The notes below the pieces were generated by a model that saw nothing but the letters and a program-made list of their open reading frames with translations, made no database searches and had not been told where the DNA came from. From Penium margaritaceum (Eukaryota; Streptophyta; Zygnematophyceae; Desmidiales; Peniaceae), in assembly GCA_023375785.1 (NCBI GenBank), contig SZWC01018880.1, positions 6,443-45,667 of the forward strand: a stretch of DNA of 39,225 nucleotides. The letters are read 5' to 3'. This document shows, in pieces, positions 11,690 through 21,000 of the stretch. The position numbers and the translations under genes were made by a program. The first letter of the stretch is position 1. Every line of letters begins with the position of its first letter.

Positions 11690-12799
11690 ACAAGAAGAGG
11701 ATATAGGGTTACCGCAAGAAGAGAGCATGGCTTTCCATCCATCCAGAGTTTATCGATGCTTTAAAGATGTCTCCCCTCCAGACTTGAGATGCAGTTATGT
11801 CACTCAACAACACGAACATCAGGCACGACATCCATCCGACCATCGTGATGCACACACCTAATGAACTTGCAACTCTCTGTGATCGGGCTTTCGGCCATTC
11901 CTGGGTCCAAAAATCTGTCCGGGACAAGATGGGTTGGACATGGAGGGCACTAACGCGACACATAAAGTCCTGTGTAACTGCAAACAAAATGTTGAAGACT
12001 TCCACCTCCGTGCAGTTGCTCTCGTAAGCCAATACATGATCTAGCCCGCATTTATAGTGAACGTGGACCACACAGCCATACACTTGATCCCCTATAGCCG
12101 ACCACATGTACGCACCCAAGGGCACGCCCGACGTTTCCATCACTGGACTAGACGACAAAGAGCAATCACAGTTCTTGTTACGGCATGAGCAGCAGGAGAC
12201 TTCTTGCCAATGCAACTCATTTTTCACGGGGAAGTCAAAGCAATGCTTGCCGACTGGTCTGCATGCGTGCAAGTTGCTCGATGTTGGATGGCACTCCACA
12301 TTCATGCTGAACCATTGGTCAATCGGTGAAGCGATGATGTAGTGGATGAGAGGGATTGTGCAGCCGTACAATACAACAAAGTGTGCCGCGTACTGATTCA
12401 GGGCTGGTGACGTGCAGATGCTGCTTATTCTTGATGCATGGCACCCTCAGTACAGTCATGCATTCCGAGAGTGGCTGCACACCAACTACCCACACATGCG
12501 TCACGTTTGCATTTCAGCGGGATGCACTCCCAAAGCGCAACCAGCTGACATCGACATCATCAATCCCATGGCAAAGTGGTCCTCCCGAGGACCACTTCGC
12601 CATGTGGGCTGGAGACAAGGCGAAAGATGGACAGGCACTAGGATTAGGCATGAAGGTGGTGAAAAAGGCAGTGTGTAAGTGGTTCAATATGGCATGGAAG
12701 CACCTCAACAACAACCATGACATCATCTTCCAGCCATGGATGAAGGCGGGTTTCAGCAAGGCCTTTCAGACAGAGTACCAACGTCATGGTAATTGCTGA
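11690..12799 (+). pseudogene. Pogo-like (Tc1/mariner superfamily) DDE transposase relic
   Basis: Cut-and-paste transposase remnant. In order on the plus strand: a segment reading WVQKSVRDKMGWTWRALTRH (about 11905-11965), typical of the region before the catalytic core; VNVDHTAIHLIP with the first catalytic Asp at 12066-12068; LILDAWHPQYSHAFREWL with the second Asp at 12433-12435; GCTPKAQPADIDI with the third Asp at 12547-12549; and a C-terminal tail WFNMAWKHLNNNHDIIFQPW (about 12680-12740). The three Asp give a DDD triad with 38 residues between the last two. The first and second catalytic blocks are in different frames and stops interrupt several blocks, so it is dead. The long minus-strand frame over 11709-12371 is its antisense shadow. 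Superfamily assignment is fairly sure; the exact family (pogo or Tigger-like) is inferred from motif spacing. Confidence 0.7.
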
Positions 12800-13639
12800 T
12801 ATGGCCACGTCAAGTTTGAGGACAAGGTATTAGAGGAAGAGGATGAGGTTGTTCTGTTATGTCCTGTTCTTCATGTGAAATGAAAATAGTTGTTGAAGTT
12901 GTTTGCGTCCGTTGACCTCCCATGCTTATAATTTTGTGGCGACACACTCGTTTAAAAAAATGCACTGAGTGAAAGAAGGCGTGGAAAGAAATTGCTGGAT
13001 TGTTGAGCATGGTACACACAGCTTACAAACACACAAATAACAAATGGCACACACCCCGGGTACAAAAAGGAAAAAGGTCATTCAAGACTTTAAATTCAAT
13101 GAAAGCTGCTTAAACTATTTTGTATAAATCTTTAACTAGATGAACAAAAAATGGTGTCAATTACGACTAGTCTGCAAGGATTTACAATCGAATTTAAAGA
13201 CCAGGGGGGTATGTCTTGTATGCAACAAGATAACGGTGATTGCATCCTCCTTCCTACACTTGCCTCAAATGTCAATGGCAAATCAGCTATAATTTTGACA
13301 TTTAGGCCATACAACTCTCGCATCTCCTTTTACGTTATTATTTTTTCGTGTGGTGTGAAAAGATGGAATTCTATGCTTGTAATGGATACATAGTGTTCAT
13401 GTTTATGCTGTTTGCACCCAGAAATGTCCCAGTAACATATGTGGCAGTAACAAATTGTCCTGGGCATCCCTTGACAAATATAACATTGTGTATCTTGATG
13501 GTATCCTATAGCATACTAGCACACCAGAGGAGCATGATAGACACCTTTGAAAAGTCCTTGTTGTTTTACAATGAGTTACTTTTGTTGGAAAACTCTTGTA
13601 TGTAAATTCACTGAGTGGAGTTGGTAGATAATGAACAAG
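12800..13639. other. Unassigned AT-rich spacer
   Basis: No recognisable coding similarity. Several open frames of 60-85 residues occur on both strands without domain signatures. Confidence 0.3.
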
Positions 13640-13918
13640 TAGTAATCAACACTTTGAGAAAAGCTCTGACCTTGGCCCTAGCTTTACGATTGACATACCC
13701 AACGATGGACTACCGTAGTGAACGGCATAATATTAGAAAACATCTTTTTCTGGTTCATCCATGCGTTTCTAAAGAATTTAATGGTCACTTGGACAAATCA
13801 CCTCTGGATAGTCCTGTTTGGCTGCAAGCACCTCAGTGGAAGGAAAAGAGAACGTGTGGGAGGTGGTTCGATGAGATCCCACACTTAATCAACTTGGGTG
13901 ACAGGTCCTTGATTGGCA

Positions 13919-13948
13919 TTCAAACATCCGATTTCCCGGATGTTTGAA
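13919..13948. repeat. Perfect 12-bp inverted repeat (hairpin)
   Basis: TTCAAACATCCG and its exact reverse complement separated by six bases (ATTTCC), within the unmatched segment between the gypsy connector and RNase H. Confidence 0.6.
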
Positions 13949-15074
13949 ATACAGTTTAAGGTCTCCCCTTTCCCTCTGACGCCAAAGCTGACCCTGTGAG
14001 TTAACGTCAGTTTTTGCGCATGAGTAGCCCGTTGCTGTGGGTGAACACGAACAATCTTGTCCATAATACCGGGTAGTATAAAAGTCTCATTAAACAGTTT
14101 GAAAAACCGGACAAAAATTTTGTCTAGTACTGTATATCACAGCCATCCACGTGTTCAATCGAGAAATCAGAGCCATTATCCTTCAAGACAATGTCGGTGG
14201 ATAACAACCGGTCGCGTATACGTAGAAAAACCACATGGACCAAAGTTGAAACACGTAGTGTAAAAAATGAGTTGTTAGTAGTTGTTCTCATGTTCAATAT
14301 GTGGTTGTGCTATCTGGAATGCCGACGGTGTATCGTCTATACCGATCACCGTCCCCGTGATATCTCAAGATTCAACCAAATTTACACCTTCAATAATATC
14401 AATGGATGGAGTTCTTTGAGTCCAACTTTGACCACGACATCAAGTACCGACATAAATGAACAGATCCAGTGGATGCTTTGAGTCAACGACCTGATATAAT
14501 GACTCACATCCACAAGTTACACGTCCAACAAGACCACTACCTTCCAAGGTTGTTTGTAAGATGATGTAAGGAATCATAATGGCAACAACGATTTACTTGT
14601 CAAGTCGTCGTATCATCCAACAGTGAGTGACTTTGCATGCTATTGAAGGAGTGTCCTGACACCGATCCAAGTGGACACTTTAAGAAGGATAAGAAAGTAA
14701 AAAATCCCGTGAAGTATTGGCGTGTGAATATGCAAACCAAGGTCGTAGACTACTACAAAGCGCGTGACGTGTGTCAATGCCATAAGTCAAGATGAACCAA
14801 ACGACTAGATTTTCTTCAGCCACTATCTGTTGTCAAAGGACCATGGCCGGACATCTTCATGGACTTCGTAAAGGGTATTCCCGTCACATCCGAGAGGTTT
14901 GATGAAATCATTGTGGTGGTCGACTTGTTCTTGAAGATGTTGTTCATCCCATCGATAATAAATGTCACCGCCGAGGAAATGACACAGATGTTCCACAATA
15001 AAATCGACTGATGTTAAGGTATTCCCTCCTCTATCACAAGTGAAAAAGATGGAACAACAGTCAGATCCAACTAT

Positions 15075-15083
15075 TAATGTCTT
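15075..15083. repeat. Candidate target-site duplication, left (repeat X copy B)
   Basis: TAATGTCTT here and at 27909-27917 flank the sum of repeat X copy B plus the copia element. Gypsy integrase coding sequence lies directly outside both copies, so this is a plausible 9-bp duplication made when repeat X inserted. Confidence 0.45.
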
Positions 15084-15431
15084 GCGCCAAATAGGTCGGA
15101 TATCCATAAAACAAAAAGTACGACTCTAATCCGTCCAGAGTCGGCAAAGAGAAACTGAAAAACCCAACCCGAAATCATGCTCGCTCGCGGCATGCATTGA
15201 TGGCCGAGCAAAAAAAAAAGGCACATCGCCATCCGTCCAATCTACGGTCCGCAGAGAGCCGCTGATCACATACCTCGTCAGCCGTCAATTGGTTAGAGCT
15301 CAATCAGTGGCTTGTGAGGTCTGGGATCGATGATCAGCGACTTTTGTCGCTGATCGTCGATCAGCCGGAGCCCTAGGTCGCGAGGGTGGCTCCAGAAATC
15401 CGGCCAGCAGCTTAAGAAAAACATGAACTTA
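15084..15431 (-). repeat. Dispersed repeat X, copy B, first part (interrupted by copia)
   Basis: Reverse-complement match to 4673-5000 of copy A, including AAATCATGCTCGCTCGCGGC, GAGCAAAAAAAAAAGGC and the CCGGCCAGCAGCTTAAG end. It contains a hairpin with 17-bp arms, one mismatch and a TTTT loop (15325-15341 and 15346-15362) that copy A keeps only in degraded form. The copy continues at 27484 after the copia insertion. Confidence 0.7.
15427..15431. repeat. Target-site duplication of copia element 1, left
   Basis: ACTTA here and at 27479-27483, directly abutting the TG start and CA end of the copia LTRs. A 5-bp duplication is the norm for copia integration. Confidence 0.9.
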
Positions 15432-16156
15432 TGATGAAAAACCGGCATAGTTTGTGTCCAAACTCAATCTAGTCCTGAGCAAAAAGGGCAAGAGGGCCAG
15501 GGGAGAAATTGCCAGTTCCTCCCCTGACCCTCACCTTATCTATCCTACACTATCCTACCTCCTGCGACATTCTGGAGGCCAGGAGAGAGGGTAGTCCCAT
15601 GCCTCCCCTGACCATGTGTACCTGTTATTCGAAGATGGACATGTGGAGGATCTACGTATATTACAGGAAGGTTTGCGCAAGTTCTGGAAGTGGTACAGCA
15701 TGAAAGCAAGGACGGAAAGAAGCAAGGACCGGACGAGCCAGCATGGCAGGACGGAGCGAGAGCGACGCTACTGCTGTCCGGTCACCCCTGACCGAGGCGT
15801 CAGCCCCTCCAGCGCTTGGAAGCGGACTTCCAGTGCGAGTAACAAGGTGACCGGACTACCGGCACTTGTAGTTCTGTAGCGATAGCCAGAACCGACACTA
15901 TTAGTCATTTGACTTGCACGTTCTCATTTCTTAATGAAATCGGTTGATTCCTTTGCCATTGATTCATCTGAACACTTGACTTGTGTTCCAGCTTGTCTTG
16001 TCACGCAATTCAGGCGTGTGTTACTTGGGCCCACGACAGATGCTTGACGGATTGTAAATTCAGACAACTCAAGCAGTGAAGCAGAAGCAGATATAGCATA
16101 AGCATGACTTATTGACCTGTTAGGCATTCAAGAGACTGGGAATCCATTTTCTAACA
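15432..16156 (+). repeat. 5' LTR of copia element 1
   Basis: 725 bp, TG...CA termini, nearly identical to 26753-27478. It carries the element's promoter by analogy with other copia LTRs. The TATA box was not identified with confidence. Confidence 0.97.
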
Positions 16157-16158
16157 TG

Positions 16159-16170
16159 TGTTATTAGAGC
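16159..16170 (+). promoter_or_regulatory. Primer-binding site (initiator tRNA-Met type, variant)
   Basis: TGTTATTAGAGC begins 2 bp after the 5' LTR and matches the usual TGGTATCAGAGC at 10 of 12 positions. It is followed by AGGGTGCC. Confidence 0.75.
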
Positions 16171-16262
16171 AGGGTGCCATAAACAGGTCATTCCGTTTTT
16201 TTCAACGAACGGGAGTGCCTCAAATCAACATCTGAGTGGCGGGATCAAGAAACGACTCCACC

Positions 16263-17501
16263 ATGGCTTCACTCAGCGGCGATCATTTCAAGCTTGAACC
16301 ATTTGATGGTGACGACTACCAGACCTTTGCGTTTAACATCAAACTCATCCTTCTCAACAAAGGCCCGTGGGGACTACTCAGTGATCCGCCCACGGATGTT
16401 CTTGATCAAGCGGCCACTGTCGACCAAAGGAACCTGTGGCAGCGACGAAATGACCAAGCGTTCTCAATCATTGCTCTTCACGTCACTGAGAGACTCAAAT
16501 ATTTAACATGCGACAACAAACCCACATTGAACCCAAGGACAGCTTGGAAAGCCCTCAAGACAAGATATGACAAAGTCAGTGACTCGGAATTGGCTGCACT
16601 GCTGAAAGAGTTTCATCGTCAACAGATGGCTGAGGGGGCAAGATTGGAGGATCACATCACATACGTCAAAAATCTGGCAAACAGAATCACAGGTATGGGG
16701 GAAGCTATATCTGAACGAGTCATGATCTATACCCTCTTCAGTGGAATTCCTAGCAGGTTTGATCAGACCGTTGAAAGACTGTTGACATTCCAAGACCAAG
16801 GACGAGAGTTTCATGACAGACTGAAAGCACTAGAAGCTACAAATGCTGGAGCCAGAGCAGCAGCAGCGGCGGCTGCAGGAGCTGCGTTGGGTGCTCAAGG
16901 AGGAGGAGTGGCAGCAGCAGCAGCAGCAGTCCAGCCAGCGGCAACAACATCACCGTACAAACTAACGATGGAGAAGGCATGCGAATCTTTGATGCAAACT
17001 GAAGCCAAATTTCTAAAGGAAGCACCCGGTGGTGATTCAGCTCTGTACACGACCTTTCATGGAAAGCAACGTCACAAGAGGTATGAGATTCATGGCAATG
17101 GACGCGGCTATGGACAGGGCCGACTAGCATCATCATCACCTGGTTACGCCAACAGATCCATTCATGAACGACCAGAACACCTACCATATCATCCCAACAA
17201 CTTGCGACATCAATCTCCTACATCCAGAGATGACCGGTTTGCCAACATAACATGCTACAAATGCGGCAAGAAAGGACATACCTTCAGAGCATGCTCTTTG
17301 CCAGGACGAGGATCTCCACAACAACAGCATGCCTTACTCACGGCAGTGGCTCAGGATGTCAAAGATGTTGTCAACAAACTAACTGAACTCACCTCTGCTC
17401 AAGGTACTGCAGATTCAAGCAGATTCTTCGACAAAGAAAAAGCAGATCAAGATCTTCTCGATCAGTTACTCCAAGAAAAAGAGGAAGCGTTTCCTGCTTA
17501 A
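16263..17501 (+). CDS. Copia Gag polyprotein
   Basis: Capsid-nucleocapsid protein of the retrotransposon; it assembles the cytoplasmic virus-like particle and packages the RNA. The ATG at 16263 sits in a strong context (ACCATGG) and gives 412 residues. The frame is open upstream to 16236 but only through a GTG. Residues 1-210 resemble the copia Gag (UBN2-type) domain, beginning MASLSGDHFKLEPFDGDDYQ and including ARTAWKALK-like and YTLFSGIPSRFDQTVERLLT blocks. An Ala/Gly-rich linker follows (about residues 190-230), then an intact zinc knuckle CYKCGKKGHTFRAC (CX2CX4HX4C) near residue 330 and an acidic C-terminus. It ends with TAA at 17499-17501. The next frame, encoding protease, is in the same register 24 bp on, so Pol would need stop-codon readthrough or the TAA is a mutation. 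No internal lesion is seen. Confidence 0.93.
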   Translation: MASLSGDHFKLEPFDGDDYQTFAFNIKLILLNKGPWGLLSDPPTDVLDQAATVDQRNLWQRRNDQAFSIIALHVTERLKYLTCDNKPTLNPRTAWKALKTRYDKVSDSELAALLKEFHRQQMAEGARLEDHITYVKNLANRITGMGEAISERVMIYTLFSGIPSRFDQTVERLLTFQDQGREFHDRLKALEATNAGARAAAAAAAGAALGAQGGGVAAAAAAVQPAATTSPYKLTMEKACESLMQTEAKFLKEAPGGDSALYTTFHGKQRHKRYEIHGNGRGYGQGRLASSSPGYANRSIHERPEHLPYHPNNLRHQSPTSRDDRFANITCYKCGKKGHTFRACSLPGRGSPQQQHALLTAVAQDVKDVVNKLTELTSAQGTADSSRFFDKEKADQDLLDQLLQEKEEAFPA

Positions 17502-17525
17502 ATTGGAAACCAACAACAAAGGCAC

Positions 17526-17851
17526 ATGGCTGCATTTTCTACCCCGCTCCTGGACGACAATCATCATCCGACAAACGACCAGAGTCCCTGCTCACAAGAC
17601 GACCATGATGATCACGGCCACTTGGTGCTGGAGAAAATGGCATTCTGCACCATTGACAGTGCATTCTTAATTGCTGGTGGGATTCTCGCTTGGATCATAG
17701 ACTCTGGCTGCACACGTCACATGACCTGCCACAAAGACTGGTTTGTGGATTACAAGGATCTTGCGGCTCCAAAGGCAGTACGAATTGGTGACGGGAGAGT
17801 TATTCCTGCCATTGGGATTGGTACCGTCCGGGTTGCTATTGAGCTGGGAGG
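17526..17851 (+). pseudogene. Copia Pol, part 1: aspartic protease (cut by insertion)
   Basis: Retropepsin-like protease that processes the polyprotein. After a low-complexity lead (MAAFSTPLLDDNHHPTND) the active site reads WIIDSGCTRHMTC, with the catalytic Asp-Ser-Gly intact, then AVRIGDGRVIPAIGIGTVRV. The protease breaks after ELGG at 17851, where the satellite-bearing insert begins, and resumes as KMTVRLFQDTLYVPDLAASL at 23264. It lies in the same frame as Gag, 24 bp after its TAA. Open up to the break. Confidence 0.88.
17845..17851. repeat. Putative target-site duplication of the satellite-bearing insert, left
   Basis: TGGGAGG here versus TGGAAGG at 23256-23262 (6 of 7 identical). Deleting the insert with one copy joins GAG CTG GGA GGG AAG ATG in frame, giving ELGGKM as expected for this protease family. 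Confidence 0.6.
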
Positions 17852-18094
17852 TATGGTTAATCGGGGACTTTTTGTACACTGATAGATGGGTGTCTAGGTA
17901 CCTACATCAGAAGGTAGTTTCCTAGAAGGTTACGAGGGTTCTAACAGTTTTTTGGCATATAAGACCATTTTAGGTCTGCTAAGAATTTCTAAACACACCT
18001 ATTCCGCGTACATCTATTTACGTAACAACACCTCTGCAACCCTGACCATTTCGCACATACTGGCACACTTATATTTCCGATATCTTCTCGATCG

Positions 18095-21000
18095 GATGAG
18101 CCCCCCACCCTCCCCCCCGGATTGTATATGGTGAGTGTATGATGGAGTGTATGTGGTGGAAGTCACGAGACGTACACTAGTGTACGTCTCGTGACTTCCG
18201 GAAAACTCTCAAACAAGATTTCATTAGTGTATTTTTTTCGTACCCCCCCACATACATCACCTCATACACTCGCCTCATACACTTTCCCGTATGGGGGGGG
18301 GGAGACGGATCCGTCGACATCGCTCGGTCCATCCCCCCCCCTCCCCCCCCGGATTGTATATGGTGAGTGAATGAGTGAGTGTATGTGGTGGAAGTCGCGA
18401 GACGTACACTAGTGTACGTCTTGCGACTTCACGGAAGCTCTCTCACAAGAGTTCATTAGTGCATTTTTTTCGTACCCCCCCCACATACACCGCCTCATAC
18501 ACTTGCCTCATACACTTTCCCGTATTGGGGGAGGGAGAGACGGATTCGTCGACATCGCTCGGTCCATCCCCCCACCTCCCTCCTCCCCGGATTGTATAGA
18601 GTGAGTGTATGAGTCAGTGTATGTGGTGGAAGTTGCGAGACGTACACTAGTGTACGTCTCCCGACTTCTGGGAAACTCTCTCACAAGAGTTCATTAGTGT
18701 ATTTTTTTTGTACCCCCCCACATACACCGCCTCATACACTCACCTCATACACTTTCTCGTATTGGGAGGGGGGGAGACGGATCCGTCAACATCGCTCGGT
18801 CCATCCCTCCACCCCCCCCTCCCGGGATGGTATATGGTGAGTGTATGAGGGAGTGTATGTGGTGGAAGTCGCGAGACGTACACTAGTGTACGTCTCGTGA
18901 CTTTTGGGAAAGTCTCTCACGAGAGTACATTAGTGTATTTTTTTCGTACCTCCCCCACATACACCGCCTCATACACTCGCCTCATACACTTTCTCGTGTT
19001 GGAGGGGGGGGGGAGACGGATCCGTCGACATCGCTCGGTCCACCCCCCCTCCTCCCCGGATTGTATATGGTGAGTGTATGAGGGAGTGTATGTGGTGGAA
19101 GTCGCGAGACGTACACTAGTGTACGTCTCGTGAATTCTGAGAAACTCTCTCACAAGAGTTCATTAGTGTATTTTTTTGTAACCCCCCACATACACGGCCT
19201 CATACACTAGCCTCATACACTTTCCTGTATTGGGGGGGGAGGGGAGACGGATCCGTCGACATCGCTCGGTCCACCCCCCCTCCTCCCCGGATTGTATATG
19301 GTGAGTGTATGAGGGAGTGTATGTGGTGGAAGTCGCGAGACGTACACTAGTGTACGTCTCGTGAATTCTGAGAAACTCTCTCACAAGAGTTCATTAGTGT
19401 ATTTTTTTGTAACCCCCCACATACACGGCCTCATACACTAGCCTCATACACTTTCCTGTATTGGGGGGGGAGGGGAGACGGATCCGTCGACATCGCTCGG
19501 TCCATCCCCCCCTTCATCCCCCCCACATTGTATATGGTAAGTGTATGAGTGAGTGTATGTGGTGGAAGTCACAATACGTACACTAGTGTACGTCTCGCGA
19601 CTTCCGGGAAGTTCTCTCACAAGAGTTCACTAGTGTAGTTTTTTTATACCCCCCCACATACACCGCCTCATACACTCGCCTCATACACTTTCCCGTATTG
19701 GAGGGGGGGAGGAGACGGATTCGTCGACATCGCTTGGTCCATCCCCCCACCCCCCCTCCCCGGATTGTATATGGTGAGTGTATGAAGGAGTGTATGTGGT
19801 GGAAGTCCTGAGACGTACACTAGTGAACGTCTTGCAACTTCCGGGAAACTCTCTCACGAGAGTACATTAGTGTATTTTTTTTGTACCCCCCCAGATACAC
19901 CGCCTTATACACTCGCCTCATACACTTTCCCGTATTGGGAGGGGAGGGGAGACGGATCCGCTGACATCGCTCGGTCCACCCCCCTCCCCCCATGATTGTA
20001 TATGGTGAGTGTATGAGGGAGTGTATGTGGTGGAAGTCGCGAGACGTACACTAGTGTACGTCTCGCGACTTCCGGGAGACTCTCTCACAAGAGTTCAATA
20101 GTGTGTTTTTTTCGTATCTCCCAACATACACTCGCCTCATACACTTTCCCGTATTGGGAGGGGGGGAGACGGATCCGTGGACATCGCTCGTTCCATCCCC
20201 CCCCTCCCCCCCAGATTGTATATGATGAGTGTATGAGTGAGTGTATGTGGTGGAAGTCGCGAGACGTACACTAGTGTACGTCTCGCGACTTCCGGGAAAC
20301 TCTCTCACAAGAGTTCATTAGTGTATTTTTTTTGTACCCCCCCACATACACCGCCTCATACACTCACCTCATACACTTTCCCGTATTGGGAGGGGGGGAG
20401 ACGGATCCGTCGACATCGCTCAGTCCATCCCTCCACCCCCCCCTCCCGGGATGGTATATGGTGAGTGTATGAGGGAGTGTATGTGGTGGAAGTCGCGAGA
20501 CATACACTAGTGTACGTCTCGTGACTTTCGGGAAACTCTCTCACGAGAGTACATTAGTGTATTTTTTTCGTACCTCCCCCACATACACCGCCTCATACAC
20601 TCGCCTCATACACTTTCTCGTATTGGAGGGGGGGGAGACGGATCCGTCGACATCGCTCGGTCCACCCCCCCCTCCTCCCCGGATTGTATATGGTGAGTGT
20701 ATGAGGGAGTGTATGTGGTGGAAGTCGCGAGACGTACACTAGTGTACGTCTCGTGAATTCTGAGAAACTCTCTCACAAGAGTACATTAGTGTATTTTTTT
20801 GTAGCCCCCCATATACACGGCCTCATACACTAGCCTCATACACTTTCCTGTATTGGGGGGGGGGGAGGGGAGACGGATCCGTCGACATCGCTCGGTCCAT
20901 CCCCCCCTTCCTCCCCCCCACATTGTATATGGTAAGTGTATGAGTGAGTGTATGTGGTGGAAGTCACAATACGTACACTAGTGTACGTCTCGCGACTTCC

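Larger units (their letters stand above)
13640..15083 (+). pseudogene. Ty3/gypsy chromovirus remnant, part 1: end of reverse transcriptase, RNase H, integrase N-terminal half
   Basis: Retroelement polyprotein fragments in plus orientation. INTLRKALTLALALRL (about 13640-13695) matches the reverse transcriptase-RNase H connector. After about 430 bp of unmatched sequence, RNase H resumes at about 14155 (REIRAIILQDN), continues with KNELLVVVLMFNMWLCYLEC and YTDHRP (about 14335), and ends with DALSQRPDIMTHIHKL (about 14475-14520) before the integrase. Integrase follows: a zinc-binding region containing GHFKKDKKV and DVCQCHK, then WPDIFMDFVKGIP with the first catalytic Asp, FDEIIVVVDLF, and GIPSSITSEKDG near 15035. 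Stops and frameshifts are frequent. The integrase breaks off at 15083 and resumes at 27918. Assignment to gypsy is secure from RNase H and integrase motifs. Confidence 0.8.

Noticed and set aside
11709..12371. 220-codon minus-strand open frame
   Set aside because: It lies antisense to recognisable pogo transposase motifs and has no similarity of its own.
16236..16262. Gag start at 16236
   Set aside because: That position is GTG; the ATG at 16263 has a strong context and fits copia Gag N-termini.
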